Shown: positions 55,610 through 63,886 of the stretch, piece by piece | Layout: every line of letters starts with the position of its first letter | Position numbering within the stretch: the first letter of the stretch is position 1 | NCBI RefSeq assembly: GCF_017573545.1 | Contig: NZ_JAGEOK010000006.1 | Span: 124,001 to 188,000 of the forward strand | Direction: 5' to 3' | Origin: Actinomadura nitritigenes | GTDB taxonomy: Bacteria; Actinomycetota; Actinomycetes; Streptosporangiales; Streptosporangiaceae | Length of the DNA: 64,000 nucleotides | Notes under the pieces: model-generated | Database searches by the model: none | Seen by the model: the letters and a program-made list of their open reading frames with translations, nothing else | Told to the model about the DNA's origin: nothing | Translations under genes and position numbers: made by a program

Positions 55610-56674
55610 GTGGACGATCATGTTTCCGCCGCGGACGGTCTCCGGCGGGCGGGCGAGAGGCTGGCGGCGACCTTCCGGAGCGTCCCGGACGGCGGCGGCC
55701 CCGGCCGGGCGCCGCACATTCCGAGCGGTCCCTACCCGGACGACTACGTCGCGCTGATCTCCCGGACCGGACCGGGCACCCTCGCGGGCGTGCTCCGGCT
55801 CCTCGTCCCGGGCGGCGACGGCGGTTTCGGCATGGAGGCCGAGCAGCGCGAGCATGAGCCGCCGCACCCGGAGGCGAGGCTCTGGGGAGTGTTCACCGGC
55901 GGGGAGACGTGCTGGTGGCTGCCGTTCGGCGACGATCCCGCCCGGTGGCTGGTGGCGCTGGACGGCCACGGGCAGCAGCAGCTCAACCTCACCACCACCG
56001 AGTTCCTCGACGAATGGCTGGACGGCCGGCTCGACCTGCCGGTGCTGGCGCTGCCGCCCGTCCCGCGCGAGCGCACCCTGACCCGCGCCGGGCATCCGGT
56101 CGCGGCCCCGGCCGAGCCCGTCCGGGACGGCGCCCGGGATCCGCTGGCCCAGCTGCGGACCATCATCGGGCCGGGCCGTCCGGCCGCCGCCTATGACTGG
56201 GAGGCCATCGAGGCCGAATTGGGCGTCCCGGGGCTGCCCGCCGACTACAAGCGCCTTTACGAGGCGTACGGCGCCGACGGGCGGTTCGCCGTGAACGGCA
56301 TTTTCGTCCAGGCCCCGGACGGCCTCGCGTCGCACCTCGCGGAGTACGGCCACATCTACCGGAAGTGGGCGGAGAACGACCGCAATCCCGCGAGCCCCGA
56401 GCGCCGCTACACGGCGTATCCGGAGCCCGGCGGCCTGCTCTACTGCGGCAGTACCGAGGGCCGCGACGTCCTGTGCTGGGACACAGCCGGCCCGGACCCG
56501 GACCGCTGGCCCGTGGTGAACCTGGGCTACAGCGAGATCGTGGAGTTCGGGCCGCTGACCGAGCTCCTCGTCGCCGAGCTGACCGGTGTCGGCCTGGACA
56601 TGACGGACGCCTCCCTAGGCGACCCCACGGAATGGGCGTGGCCGTTCTGGGGCCCGCGCCCACCCCGCACCTGA
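55610..56674 (+). CDS. SMI1/KNR4 (SUKH)-like protein
   Basis: A 354-residue protein from a GTG at 55610. The C-terminal half has the SUKH pattern: YDWEAIEAELGVPGLPADYK, followed by LYEAYG and GLLYCGSTEGRDVLCWDTAG. The N-terminal half holds a second, more diverged unit with YPDDYVALISRTGPGTLAG and GGETCWWLPFGDDPARW, so it may be a tandem duplication. SUKH proteins are often immunity partners of toxins, though no toxin gene lies alongside. A TAGGGT at 55597-55602 is 7 nt before the GTG, which suggests a leaderless mRNA. Confidence 0.72.
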   Translation: MDDHVSAADGLRRAGERLAATFRSVPDGGGPGRAPHIPSGPYPDDYVALISRTGPGTLAGVLRLLVPGGDGGFGMEAEQREHEPPHPEARLWGVFTGGETCWWLPFGDDPARWLVALDGHGQQQLNLTTTEFLDEWLDGRLDLPVLALPPVPRERTLTRAGHPVAAPAEPVRDGARDPLAQLRTIIGPGRPAAAYDWEAIEAELGVPGLPADYKRLYEAYGADGRFAVNGIFVQAPDGLASHLAEYGHIYRKWAENDRNPASPERRYTAYPEPGGLLYCGSTEGRDVLCWDTAGPDPDRWPVVNLGYSEIVEFGPLTELLVAELTGVGLDMTDASLGDPTEWAWPFWGPRPPRT

Positions 56675-56711
56675 CCGCGCGGGGCCATTGCGGCGCGGGC
56701 GGTGGGGGTCG

Positions 56712-57989
56712 TCACTTGCCCGTAGGGAGGCGTAGCCGTATGACCGCTGACCGGTCGTTCGCGATGCCGCACTTGGCCTCGGTGGACGGGCAGGTGTCGA
56801 CGGCGAGGTACAGGTATCCGTTCCCGGTCGAGAGCGCTTCGGCTCCGGCGGTGACGGCGGACAGGTCGCCGTTCCGCCCGACCTGGTAGACGGTCTGCTG
56901 AGCGTTGCGCAGCGAGCCGCGGAAGTCGAGCTGGGACTTCGTGAGGTCGCCGCTCCACCGGAACTTCGCGGAGATCCCGGTCGTGCCGCTGCCGGGCAGG
57001 GGATCGCCGGCGCCGTAGTAGAGGTCGCCGGTGGCCCGTTCCACGGCGATGCTCGATGCGTGTTCCGCGTCTCCGGCGCGCGGGGCGTCGACATATCCGT
57101 TGATCGCCTTGCCGAACGGCTTGAACGGTGCTTCCGGACGCTTGAGGGCGCCCGTGTCGCGGGACCCGACGACGGGATAGACCCGTTCCGTCGCGGTGGC
57201 GATTCTCAGGATCCCGCGACCGGTGTGCACGTACAGGTCTCCGCCGTTCCACGCCAGCGGCGCGTTGCCGTCCTCGGGGATGTAGGTCTCTTCGGCGGGG
57301 GCGCCGGTCTTGGGATCCAGGAGATTCGGATCCTTTTTGGGGGGTTCTTGCGCGGCACGGAGGGGAGTGCCCGCGATCACGGTCGCCCGGCCCGAGATCA
57401 GGCGGTGGACGAGAAGCGAATTGCGCTGGTTCTGCCGATCGCTGAAGAACACGGTCCCGTCGTCGGCGACCGCCACCCCGTTCACCGACAGAGGGGGGAG
57501 CCGCTCCGCCGGCGTCCGATCCGTGAGGGGGTGCTCGCGCGCCGTCGCCACGATCCTGGTCGCCCGCCCGTCCCTGGTGACCTTCCACAGACCCGCCGCG
57601 TCGAGCGCCAGATAGAGACTGCCGTCGGGTGCGGCGGCCGCCTGAACCGCCTGGTCCGACGCCCCGGTGCCGAATCGGTCCAGAGCGGGGACGCGCACCC
57701 GCTCGACGGCTCCGCCGGGATCGGCCGTCCACAGTTCGTAGCCTTGGGAATCCAACGTGAACAGGGCGACGTTCCCGTGCTCGTCCGTGGTCATGCTCTG
57801 CAGTTCCCCGGGCACTTTTCGCTGCGGTCCGCTGCCGCTGTCGCCGGTACCGGCCCCCAGGACGAATTCGACCGATGCGCCACTGGAGGAGCCGCGGAGG
57901 GCGAAACCGGCGACGACGGCCGCCCCGACGATGACCGGGACGAGCACCGCGAGAATCCAGCGGCGGCGTGCCAGGTTGGAGATCTGAAT
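56712..57989 (-). CDS. Membrane-anchored beta-propeller-like protein, start uncertain
   Basis: About 425 residues from 57989. One membrane helix (WILAVLVPVIVGAAVVAGFAL) is followed by an extracytosolic region with repeated propeller-like strands (SMTTDEHGNVALFTLDSQG, AAAPDGSLYLALDAAGLWKV, VNGVAVADDGTVFFSD). The only strong ribosome site, GGGAGG at 58001-57996, lies 6 nt before an ATT codon at 57989. The frame is open up to a GTG at 58121, which has no ribosome site. The role is unknown. Confidence 0.65.
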   Translation of the reverse strand: MQISNLARRRWILAVLVPVIVGAAVVAGFALRGSSSGASVEFVLGAGTGDSGSGPQRKVPGELQSMTTDEHGNVALFTLDSQGYELWTADPGGAVERVRVPALDRFGTGASDQAVQAAAAPDGSLYLALDAAGLWKVTRDGRATRIVATAREHPLTDRTPAERLPPLSVNGVAVADDGTVFFSDRQNQRNSLLVHRLISGRATVIAGTPLRAAQEPPKKDPNLLDPKTGAPAEETYIPEDGNAPLAWNGGDLYVHTGRGILRIATATERVYPVVGSRDTGALKRPEAPFKPFGKAINGYVDAPRAGDAEHASSIAVERATGDLYYGAGDPLPGSGTTGISAKFRWSGDLTKSQLDFRGSLRNAQQTVYQVGRNGDLSAVTAGAEALSTGNGYLYLAVDTCPSTEAKCGIANDRSAVIRLRLPTGK

Positions 57990-58153
57990 GACCGGCCTCC
58001 CAATGCATCGTTCGCCGTCCCGGCCGGGAGTAGCGCGGAAGTGACGAAAGCGGCGGCATCCTACCGGTCGCCCCTGAAGGTGAAGGCCGACGGGGACCAG
58101 CGCGCCGGTGAAGGTCGACACGTCGTCAGCGGTCCCGGTGACGGGGCCGCCCG

Positions 58154-58768
58154 TCAGGGTGACGGGCGGTTCAACGCCCGCTCGATGAGGTCATCGATGA
58201 ATCCGGCGGCGCGAGGCCGGCCTGCGCAGGCGCGACGCAGCCCGACACACGCGGCACGCAATTCCGGCGTCGTGCCACGGTCGGCGAGCAACACCACCAG
58301 GGCATGCCAATCCCCCACCTGCTTGTCAGGCAACGCCGACAACTCGTCGACATAGCGGCCCGGCTCCAGCAACTCCGCAGCACGGCCCGCCGCGTGCGTC
58401 ACGGCGGCGAGGAGATCGGTACGCAGCCGGTCAACGTCCGTACCGTCCGTCACCCGCCACCGGTGGGCATCGTCCGCACTCCTGGCCCTCCCTTCGAGGA
58501 GCCGGATCCCGTGAACGTCCCTCGCCTTTTCGATCGGGCGGTCAGCCCCGTGATTCCACTCCCACCACGCCCTCGGCACCACGGACGTATTGAGGTAGAA
58601 CAGCCTGGCGTCCCAACTCGAGCCCTGCGACCCCTGTTTCTGGACCACGGCGACGCCCTCGGCGGTGACGAGCCGCCAGAGACCGCCAGAACCGCGCCAG
58701 CCCATCGGGCGAAGTGCGGTCCCGACATCTCGCATCAGGCCCCTGACGACCCCGTCGAGATCAAGCAT
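58154..58768 (-). CDS. DUF4304-like hypothetical protein
   Basis: A 204-residue protein. I chose the ATG at 58768 (MLDLDGVVRGLMRDVGTAL) because GGGGA precedes it; another ATG lies 36 nt upstream. The pattern of an N-terminal helix, then ALRPMGWRGSGGLWRLVTAE and VAVVQKQGSQGSSWDARLFYLN, matches DUF4304 proteins, small cytosolic proteins of unknown function. The 174-bp gap upstream holds no visible gene. Confidence 0.65.
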   Translation of the reverse strand: MLDLDGVVRGLMRDVGTALRPMGWRGSGGLWRLVTAEGVAVVQKQGSQGSSWDARLFYLNTSVVPRAWWEWNHGADRPIEKARDVHGIRLLEGRARSADDAHRWRVTDGTDVDRLRTDLLAAVTHAAGRAAELLEPGRYVDELSALPDKQVGDWHALVVLLADRGTTPELRAACVGLRRACAGRPRAAGFIDDLIERALNRPSP

Positions 58769-58942
58769 TCCCCGACGATACGGTCCCCGGTTAGGCGAGT
58801 TCACACGCTCGCTGTGGTTGATGACGCTGCCTTGCGTTACTGCCGGAGCCCGCGCGGGCGCGTGCGGTCGGTGGCTCCGTGATGCGGAAGGCCCAGCGGC
58901 CGGGCCGCCAGGCCGTCCGGGGAGCTGCGTCGTGGGGGCCGG

Positions 58943-59131
58943 TCAGAGGGACGTGGTGCGCTTGATCCGCGTCAGGAGGGCGGCGAACTGCGCGGCCGTG
59001 AGGGTGAGGTGCCCAGCGTCCGGGTCCTTCGAGTCCCGCACCCCGAGACCGACCCCAGGCGCCAGCCGTCCCAGCTCAACGCAGTGCTCGTCATCGGCTC
59101 CGCCGCTGAAAGAACTCTTGCGCCACTGCAC
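58943..59131 (-). CDS. DUF397 protein, second copy
   Basis: 62 residues from a GTG at 59131, 4 nt after the stop codon of the first DUF397 gene. QWRKSSFSGG, CVELGR, VRDSKDP and LTAAQFAALL are the family motifs. DUF397 proteins are encoded with XRE/DUF5753 regulators in actinomycetes and act as their small partners, as seen for WhiJ/AbaA-type loci. It is about 65 percent identical to its neighbour by eye, a tandem duplication. Confidence 0.87.
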   Translation of the reverse strand: MQWRKSSFSGGADDEHCVELGRLAPGVGLGVRDSKDPDAGHLTLTAAQFAALLTRIKRTTSL

Positions 59132-59135
59132 GGTC

Positions 59136-59324
59136 TCAGCGCTCCGTGTGCTGCTTGATCTGGTTGATGACATCTGTGAACTGTGCGGACGTGAGAGTGA
59201 GGTGTCCGCCGTCGGGGTTCTTCGAGTCCCGAACCCCTATGCCGGACGAGAGGCGTCCCAGCTCAACGCACTGGTTGTCGTTCACGCCACCGGTGTACGA
59301 ACTCTTGCGCCACTGGACGATCAT
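59136..59324 (-). CDS. DUF397 protein, first copy
   Basis: 62 residues (MIVQWRKSSYTGGVNDNQ). The ATG overlaps the regulator's stop codon (ATGA), so it is translationally coupled to the XRE gene. CVELGRLSSGIGVRDSKNPD and LTLTSAQFTDVI are canonical. It probably binds or modulates the adjacent regulator. Confidence 0.9.
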   Translation of the reverse strand: MIVQWRKSSYTGGVNDNQCVELGRLSSGIGVRDSKNPDGGHLTLTSAQFTDVINQIKQHTER

Positions 59325-60136
59325 GTGTACCTCTCCAAGTACTGCCGGATGATCTCGCGGGAGGCTTCCTCTGAGGCAGCCTTGACGCCGATACGATCGA
59401 ACGTAATCGAAAGCTCGCGCACCTCGCCAGGCGATTCGATCAAGCGCCCGCCGTTCAACGCGCCGGAGTATGCGACGTCCCGGTCCTCCAAGCCGATGAT
59501 CTGCATCGAGCCGTCGACCCCCATGTGCTCGCCTGACGAGAACGGGACGACCCTGACGCTCACGTATGGCCGCTCGGCCAGTTGCAGCAGGTGCTCCAAC
59601 TGCTTCCCCATGACCTCTGTGCCTCCGAACGGGCGTGCGAGTACCGCTTCGTCGATGATCGTCCAGGTGAGTAGCGAGTCACCCTTCTCCCAGTAGGCCT
59701 GCTTCTTGGATGTCCGGAATGCCATGACCGCTTCGAGATCCTTGAACTTGCTCGCCTTGACGCACGCCCAGGTGTAGTCGTCGGTTTGGAGGGCGAGTGG
59801 GACGACCTGTCCGTGGTAGGTCTTGATGGAGACGGCCTCCTGCTCGTAGCGGTCGATCTGGCGTCCCCAGTCCGGGTCGTGAGCCATTCGCGCGAACCAG
59901 AGCAGGACCTGGAACAGGACGCCGGTTCCGTAGGCCATGTCCAGCTTGCGCATTTGGTCGTCCTGGGGCCGTCGCCTGCCTGACTCCAGGTTGGAAACAG
60001 ACGAGCGAGCGAGGCCCATGATCTCGCCGCACTGGGTCAGGGAGAGCCCCATCTTCTCGCGGAAGAACCGCATGGAGAAGGCCAGGAAGTGCCACATCGA
60101 GATCCTGGGGTCGAGGGGGTCGCGGACGATGGGCAT
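59321..60136 (-). CDS. XRE-family regulator with DUF5753 domain
   Basis: A 271-residue protein starting at the ATG at 60136, preceded by AGGAGAAGCG. The helix-turn-helix lies at about residues 20-70 (LSLTQCGEIMGLARSSVSNL, ESGRRRPQ). The DUF5753 domain follows (VVPLALQTDDYTWACVKASK, RPYVSVRVVPFSSGEHMGVD). These WhiJ/AbaA-like regulators affect development and secondary metabolism in streptomycetes together with DUF397 proteins. It is divergent from a HATPase protein, completing the usual trio. Confidence 0.88.
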   Translation of the reverse strand: MPIVRDPLDPRISMWHFLAFSMRFFREKMGLSLTQCGEIMGLARSSVSNLESGRRRPQDDQMRKLDMAYGTGVLFQVLLWFARMAHDPDWGRQIDRYEQEAVSIKTYHGQVVPLALQTDDYTWACVKASKFKDLEAVMAFRTSKKQAYWEKGDSLLTWTIIDEAVLARPFGGTEVMGKQLEHLLQLAERPYVSVRVVPFSSGEHMGVDGSMQIIGLEDRDVAYSGALNGGRLIESPGEVRELSITFDRIGVKAASEEASREIIRQYLERYT

Positions 60137-60234
60137 CGCTTCTCCTGTTTTCACTATGCGTGACTACAGTGAAACTCTAAGTCAAGGCCATGACCCTTGC
60201 CACAAGAATCGAAAACTCGGGTGAGGGCGGGACG

Positions 60235-60663
60235 ATGGTGATGACGACGGCGGGGGATCTGGTCATTCCCATGCTGGCGACGCCGGCGACGGTGGGGCTG
60301 GCGCGTACGCTTGCGGACGCGTGGATGTGCAAATGGGGATATTCCCACATTCTTGATGACGCGTTGCTGGTCGTCTCGGAACTCGTCACGAATGCGGCCC
60401 GCGAGACGCCGCACAAGGAGATCCGCTTCCAGCTCAGCCGGGACGCGCAGGGGATCATCATCGCCGTCTGGGACTCCGGCGTCGGCGTCCCGCGTCCGAA
60501 GCCGCTCCGGAGGCTCACCCTCGACGACCTCGACCTCTCCGCGGAGGCGTTCGACGACAACGGCGGCTGGGGCCTGCACATCGTGCAGGCCCTCTCGACC
60601 CGCTGCGGCGCGACCCAGGATCCGAACGGCGGCAAGTGGATCTGGGCCCGCCTGTCTCCGTGA
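60235..60663 (+). CDS. ATP-binding (HATPase) anti-sigma-like protein
   Basis: A 142-residue protein from the ATG at 60235 (GAGGG upstream); an in-frame ATG at 60190 is possible. HATPase boxes are visible: LVVSELVTNAARETP (N box), VWDSGVGVPRPKP (G1) and GGWGLHIVQALSTRCG (G2). Small proteins of this type are SpoIIAB/RsbW-like kinases or anti-sigma factors. It is divergent from the XRE/DUF397 genes, as in many actinomycete loci. Confidence 0.83.
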   Translation: MVMTTAGDLVIPMLATPATVGLARTLADAWMCKWGYSHILDDALLVVSELVTNAARETPHKEIRFQLSRDAQGIIIAVWDSGVGVPRPKPLRRLTLDDLDLSAEAFDDNGGWGLHIVQALSTRCGATQDPNGGKWIWARLSP

Positions 60664-60700
60664 ATCCGCTCCGGCCGACGGTCGGCGCCTGGGACCCCGG

Positions 60701-61828
60701 TCAGCGCGGGGCGGTGTCGGTCCAGCCGGACGTCAGGTTCGCCACCGAGTTGATCAGCGAGCCCGGTGCGCGTCCCGCGTTCCTGCCCGCCGGCTTGAGG
60801 ACGAGCTGCTCGTAGGCCAGGGCGGTCCCGGACGCCTGGTCGATGATCAGGCGGTGCTCCAGGTCCCCGTCGGAGGTGTGCTCGTCGATCGCGACCGCCG
60901 TGCCCTGGCGCCCCTCCGCGTCCCGCACCGAGCCGATCGTCCGGACGGTCGGCAGGTCGGCGATCATCCGGAAGGCCGCCGCGCGGACCCGGGGGGTCAC
61001 CGGCATGGTGAGGATGATGTCGCGGGCGACCGAGAACATCCAGGAGTCGCCGGTCTTGTTCCTGGTCAGCGGCTCGGTGTCGGTGCCGGACCTGCCGAAC
61101 CGCTCGACGAGCATCCGCTTGAGGCGGTTCGGGTCGGCGGGCAGCGTGCGCAGGTCCTTCATGGTGACGTTGCCGCCGAGCGAGAAGATCGCCCCGTCGG
61201 GCGGGAGGGCCCGGCAGGCGGTGGTGGGCGGGCCCGCCGCCAGCTTGCGTGTCATCGGCGCGAACCCCTTGCGGTCCATGGGGATCGAGAAGGCGGCGGG
61301 GGAGCCCGCGCGGCGCCAGACCGCCTGGTCGGCGGGCCCGGCCGGGCGGGTGCCGAGATCCTGCCGGCGGCCGCAGTCGCGCCCGGTAGGGTTGCTCGGC
61401 GTCCAGCCTTCGAAGCGCCGCGCCCAGACGACGGTGTAGTCGCCGGTCGGCGCGTGCAGCCGGTAGTAGAGGCGCGAGGTGCTCGTATCGTGCCAGTACC
61501 TGCGCATCGTGTCGTCCTGCCGTTCGGCGCTCTGCGCCGCTACGAGCAGCACCGTCCGAGCGGCCGGGGGCGGTGCGGTCGAGCGGTGCGGGCCGGTCTC
61601 CGGCGACGCCCCCAGGACGGGCACCGCGACGGCCGCCGCCGCGGCGACGGCGGTGAGGCCGAAGCCGCCGACCCACAGGCGTCTCGAAACGGCGGTGAGG
61701 CCGCGCGAGCGCCGAGCGGCGGCCCCGCTAGCGATGTCCCGCTGCACACGGGCGAACGCCGCGGCGGTCTCCTGCTCGGTGGGACGCGGCCGCCCGAGGG
61801 CTTCGCGCACCAGGTCGATCTCGTTCAT
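60701..61828 (-). CDS. CU044_5270-family membrane partner of an ECF sigma factor
   Basis: A 375-residue protein whose ATG overlaps the sigma gene stop codon (ATGA). A cytosolic N-terminal segment (about 1-50), one membrane helix (LWVGGFGLTAVAAAAAVAVP) and an extracytosolic domain follow in that order, with YYRLHAPTGDYTVVWARRFE and later RNKTGDSWMFSVARDIILTM. The arrangement fits the CU044_5270 family that travels with ECF sigma genes and probably acts as an anti-sigma or sensor. Confidence 0.8.
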   Translation of the reverse strand: MNEIDLVREALGRPRPTEQETAAAFARVQRDIASGAAARRSRGLTAVSRRLWVGGFGLTAVAAAAAVAVPVLGASPETGPHRSTAPPPAARTVLLVAAQSAERQDDTMRRYWHDTSTSRLYYRLHAPTGDYTVVWARRFEGWTPSNPTGRDCGRRQDLGTRPAGPADQAVWRRAGSPAAFSIPMDRKGFAPMTRKLAAGPPTTACRALPPDGAIFSLGGNVTMKDLRTLPADPNRLKRMLVERFGRSGTDTEPLTRNKTGDSWMFSVARDIILTMPVTPRVRAAAFRMIADLPTVRTIGSVRDAEGRQGTAVAIDEHTSDGDLEHRLIIDQASGTALAYEQLVLKPAGRNAGRAPGSLINSVANLTSGWTDTAPR

Positions 61829-62427
61829 CGGTCTGACTCCTCGGTGATGAGCGTGGGGTCCACCCCGCCCAGGGCGTCACGGAGCTTGCGGCGGGCCCGG
61901 TTCAGCCGGGAGGCCACCGTTCCGGGCTTGAGGCCGAGCGCCTCGGCGACCTCGGGATAGGTGCAGTCGCCGAGGGCGACCAGCAGCAGCACGTCGCGGT
62001 CCCCCGGCGACAGGCCGCGGAGCGCCTCGGCGAGGCTGCCTCGCACGAGACCGGCGCTGACCTGGGCCACGACCTGCTCTTCATGCCCCGTCTGGGGACC
62101 GGCGGCGGGCGTTCTGGCGAGCGTCCGCAAGTAGCGGGCCTCGCCGCGCCGGTGCATCGCCACCAGGTTGGTGGCGATGCCGAACAGCCACGGCCGCAGG
62201 GCGCCGCGCGCCGGGTCGTACCTGTCGCGCCGCCGGTAGGCCGTCAGGAACGTCTCCGCGGCGATGTCGTCGGCGGCGTCGGGGCCGAGCCGTCCCGCGA
62301 CGTACCGGTGGACGTCGGGGAAGTGGCGGTGGAAGATCTCAGCGAACTGCTCAGGCTCATGCCACGATGCCTCGATCCCCACGGCGTCGTCGCGGAGCGG
62401 GTCCGCGGCGGCGGGGGTGTGGCTCAT
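61825..62427 (-). CDS. ECF-type RNA polymerase sigma factor
   Basis: A 200-residue protein. I chose the ATG at 62427 because GGACGAGG lies 5 nt upstream; a GTG 6 nt earlier is possible. Region 2 spans FHRHFPDVHRYVAGRLGPDA to FLTAYRRRDRYD. Region 4 spans LRGLSPGDRDVLLLVALGDC and YPEVAEALGLKPGTVASRLN. It directs transcription of a stress-type regulon and is co-expressed with its membrane partner. Confidence 0.9.
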   Translation of the reverse strand: MSHTPAAADPLRDDAVGIEASWHEPEQFAEIFHRHFPDVHRYVAGRLGPDAADDIAAETFLTAYRRRDRYDPARGALRPWLFGIATNLVAMHRRGEARYLRTLARTPAAGPQTGHEEQVVAQVSAGLVRGSLAEALRGLSPGDRDVLLLVALGDCTYPEVAEALGLKPGTVASRLNRARRKLRDALGGVDPTLITEESDR

Positions 62428-62522
62428 CGTCACCTCGTCCTTCGCTGGGGCGATCGGTCACCCCTACTCCGCCGCCCGTGCCGCAACCCTTCACACGGAC
62501 AGGACCGGCGACGCGCCGCAGC

Positions 62523-63134
62523 TCAGCGAGAGGGCGTGGTGCTGGTGACGGCGTGGGCCAGGTGGGTCAGGGACTCGGTGATCTGGGGCGGGGTCAGGCC
62601 CTGGCGGCGTTGCTCGGCGTAGACGTCGGGGGCCAGTGGGGCGAGCAGGGCGTCGGTGAGGGCGGCCGGGTCCGGGGTTCCCGCCTCGGTCAGCAGCATC
62701 CGGACATGGGCGCGCCAGAAGCCGTAGGCGCCGGCGGCGAAGCGCGCCGCGCCCTGCTCGGCTCCGAGGACGAGCGCGATGTGGTCCTCCAGTAGCTCGA
62801 CCATGGCGGCGTAGAAGGCGGCCAGGCGGTCGCCGGGGGGCGCGCCGGGGCCGAGCGGGGGATCGCCGCGCAGCAGGCGCTCCTGGAGCGCGCGCTCGTG
62901 CTCGTCGAGGAGCGCCCGCGCGATCGAGACGGTGTCGGGGTAGCGGCGGTAGAGCGTGCCCCGCCCGACGCCCGCGGCCTTGGCGACGTCGTCCATGGTC
63001 ACGGCGCGCGGGTCGCGGGAGACGAACAGCTCGGCGGCGGCGGCGAGCACCTTGGCGCGGTTGCGGGCCGCGTCCGCGCGCTCGCGCGGCGGGCCCGCGG
63101 GACGTCCGCTGAGCAGGTCGGTACGGGGCTCCAT
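62523..63134 (-). CDS. TetR-family regulator of the azoreductase operon
   Basis: A 203-residue protein. The helix-turn-helix (about residues 25-75) reads VTMDDVAKAAGVGRGTLYRR and YPDTVSIARALLDEHERA. The C-terminal domain contains LEDHIALVLGAEQGAARFAA. It is divergent from an azoreductase gene, and two copies of GGACA-N3-TGTCC lie between them, so it is the probable repressor of that operon. Confidence 0.88.
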   Translation of the reverse strand: MEPRTDLLSGRPAGPPRERADAARNRAKVLAAAAELFVSRDPRAVTMDDVAKAAGVGRGTLYRRYPDTVSIARALLDEHERALQERLLRGDPPLGPGAPPGDRLAAFYAAMVELLEDHIALVLGAEQGAARFAAGAYGFWRAHVRMLLTEAGTPDPAALTDALLAPLAPDVYAEQRRQGLTPPQITESLTHLAHAVTSTTPSR

Positions 63135-63152
63135 GACGGCGACTCTAGTAGC

Positions 63153-63215
63153 GATGTGGACAAAGTGTCCACATCGTTGCTACCGTCGGGCCCACTTCAA
63201 GCGGACACCATGTCC
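63153..63215. promoter_or_regulatory. Twin TetR operators between regulator and azoreductase genes
   Basis: The first site has arms GATGTGGACA (63153-63162) and TGTCCACATC (63166-63175) around AAG. The second is GGACACCATGTCC (63203-63215). Both share GGACA-N3-TGTCC, with centres 45 bp apart. The azoreductase ATG is 20 bp beyond the second. Confidence 0.75.
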
Positions 63216-63235
63216 AGTTAGAGAGGGAGTCGCTC

Positions 63236-63886
63236 ATGGCCACGTTGCTGCACCTGGACGCCAGCGCCCGGCGCCGTTCGATCAGCCGCGAGATCGGAGA
63301 CGCCTTCGCCGGGGCGTGGCGGGCCGCCCACCCCGAGGGGACGTACGTCCACCGGGACCTGGCGGCCGACCCCGTCCCGCACATCGGCGAGGCGTGGACG
63401 GAGCTGTGCGACCACGTCCTCGCGCACGGCATCACCGACATCGACCGCTACAAGGAGGCCGTCCGCACGCCGGAGCAGGCCGAGGCGTGGGCGGTCGTCG
63501 AGCCGCTGCTGTCCGAGCTGGTGGCCGCGGACGTCGTGCTGATCGCGACGCCGATGTACAACTACTCGGTCCCGTCGTCGCTGAAGGCGTGGCTCGACCA
63601 GGTGACCTTCCCGCGGATGTCGCTCGCCGGACGGCGCTTCGTGGTCGCCACCGCGCGCGGCGGCGCCTACGGGCCCGGCGCCCCCAAGGCCCGCTTCGAC
63701 CACCAGGAGCGCTTCCTCCGCGACTTCTTCACAGGCCACTTCGCCGTCGAGGACGCCGTGTTCGTCGCCGCGGACCTGGCCAACTCCCGCGTCGACCCGG
63801 CCCTCGCCCACCGGCGCGCGGAGCACGACGAGCTGTACGCCGCCGCGCTGCGCACCGCCCGCGACCTCGGCGGGGAGTACCGATGA
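63236..63886 (+). CDS. FMN-dependent NADH-azoreductase family protein
   Basis: A 216-residue flavodoxin-fold protein with GAGAGGGAG upstream of the ATG. LHLDASARRRSISREIGDAF binds the FMN phosphate, ATPMYNYSVPSSLKAWLDQV is the classical AzoR motif, and TARGGAYGPG lines the flavin. The family reduces quinones and azo dyes with NADH. It overlaps the following SMR transporter gene by 4 nt, and a TetR gene is divergent, which suggests a drug or quinone response unit. Confidence 0.88.
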   Translation: MATLLHLDASARRRSISREIGDAFAGAWRAAHPEGTYVHRDLAADPVPHIGEAWTELCDHVLAHGITDIDRYKEAVRTPEQAEAWAVVEPLLSELVAADVVLIATPMYNYSVPSSLKAWLDQVTFPRMSLAGRRFVVATARGGAYGPGAPKARFDHQERFLRDFFTGHFAVEDAVFVAADLANSRVDPALAHRRAEHDELYAAALRTARDLGGEYR

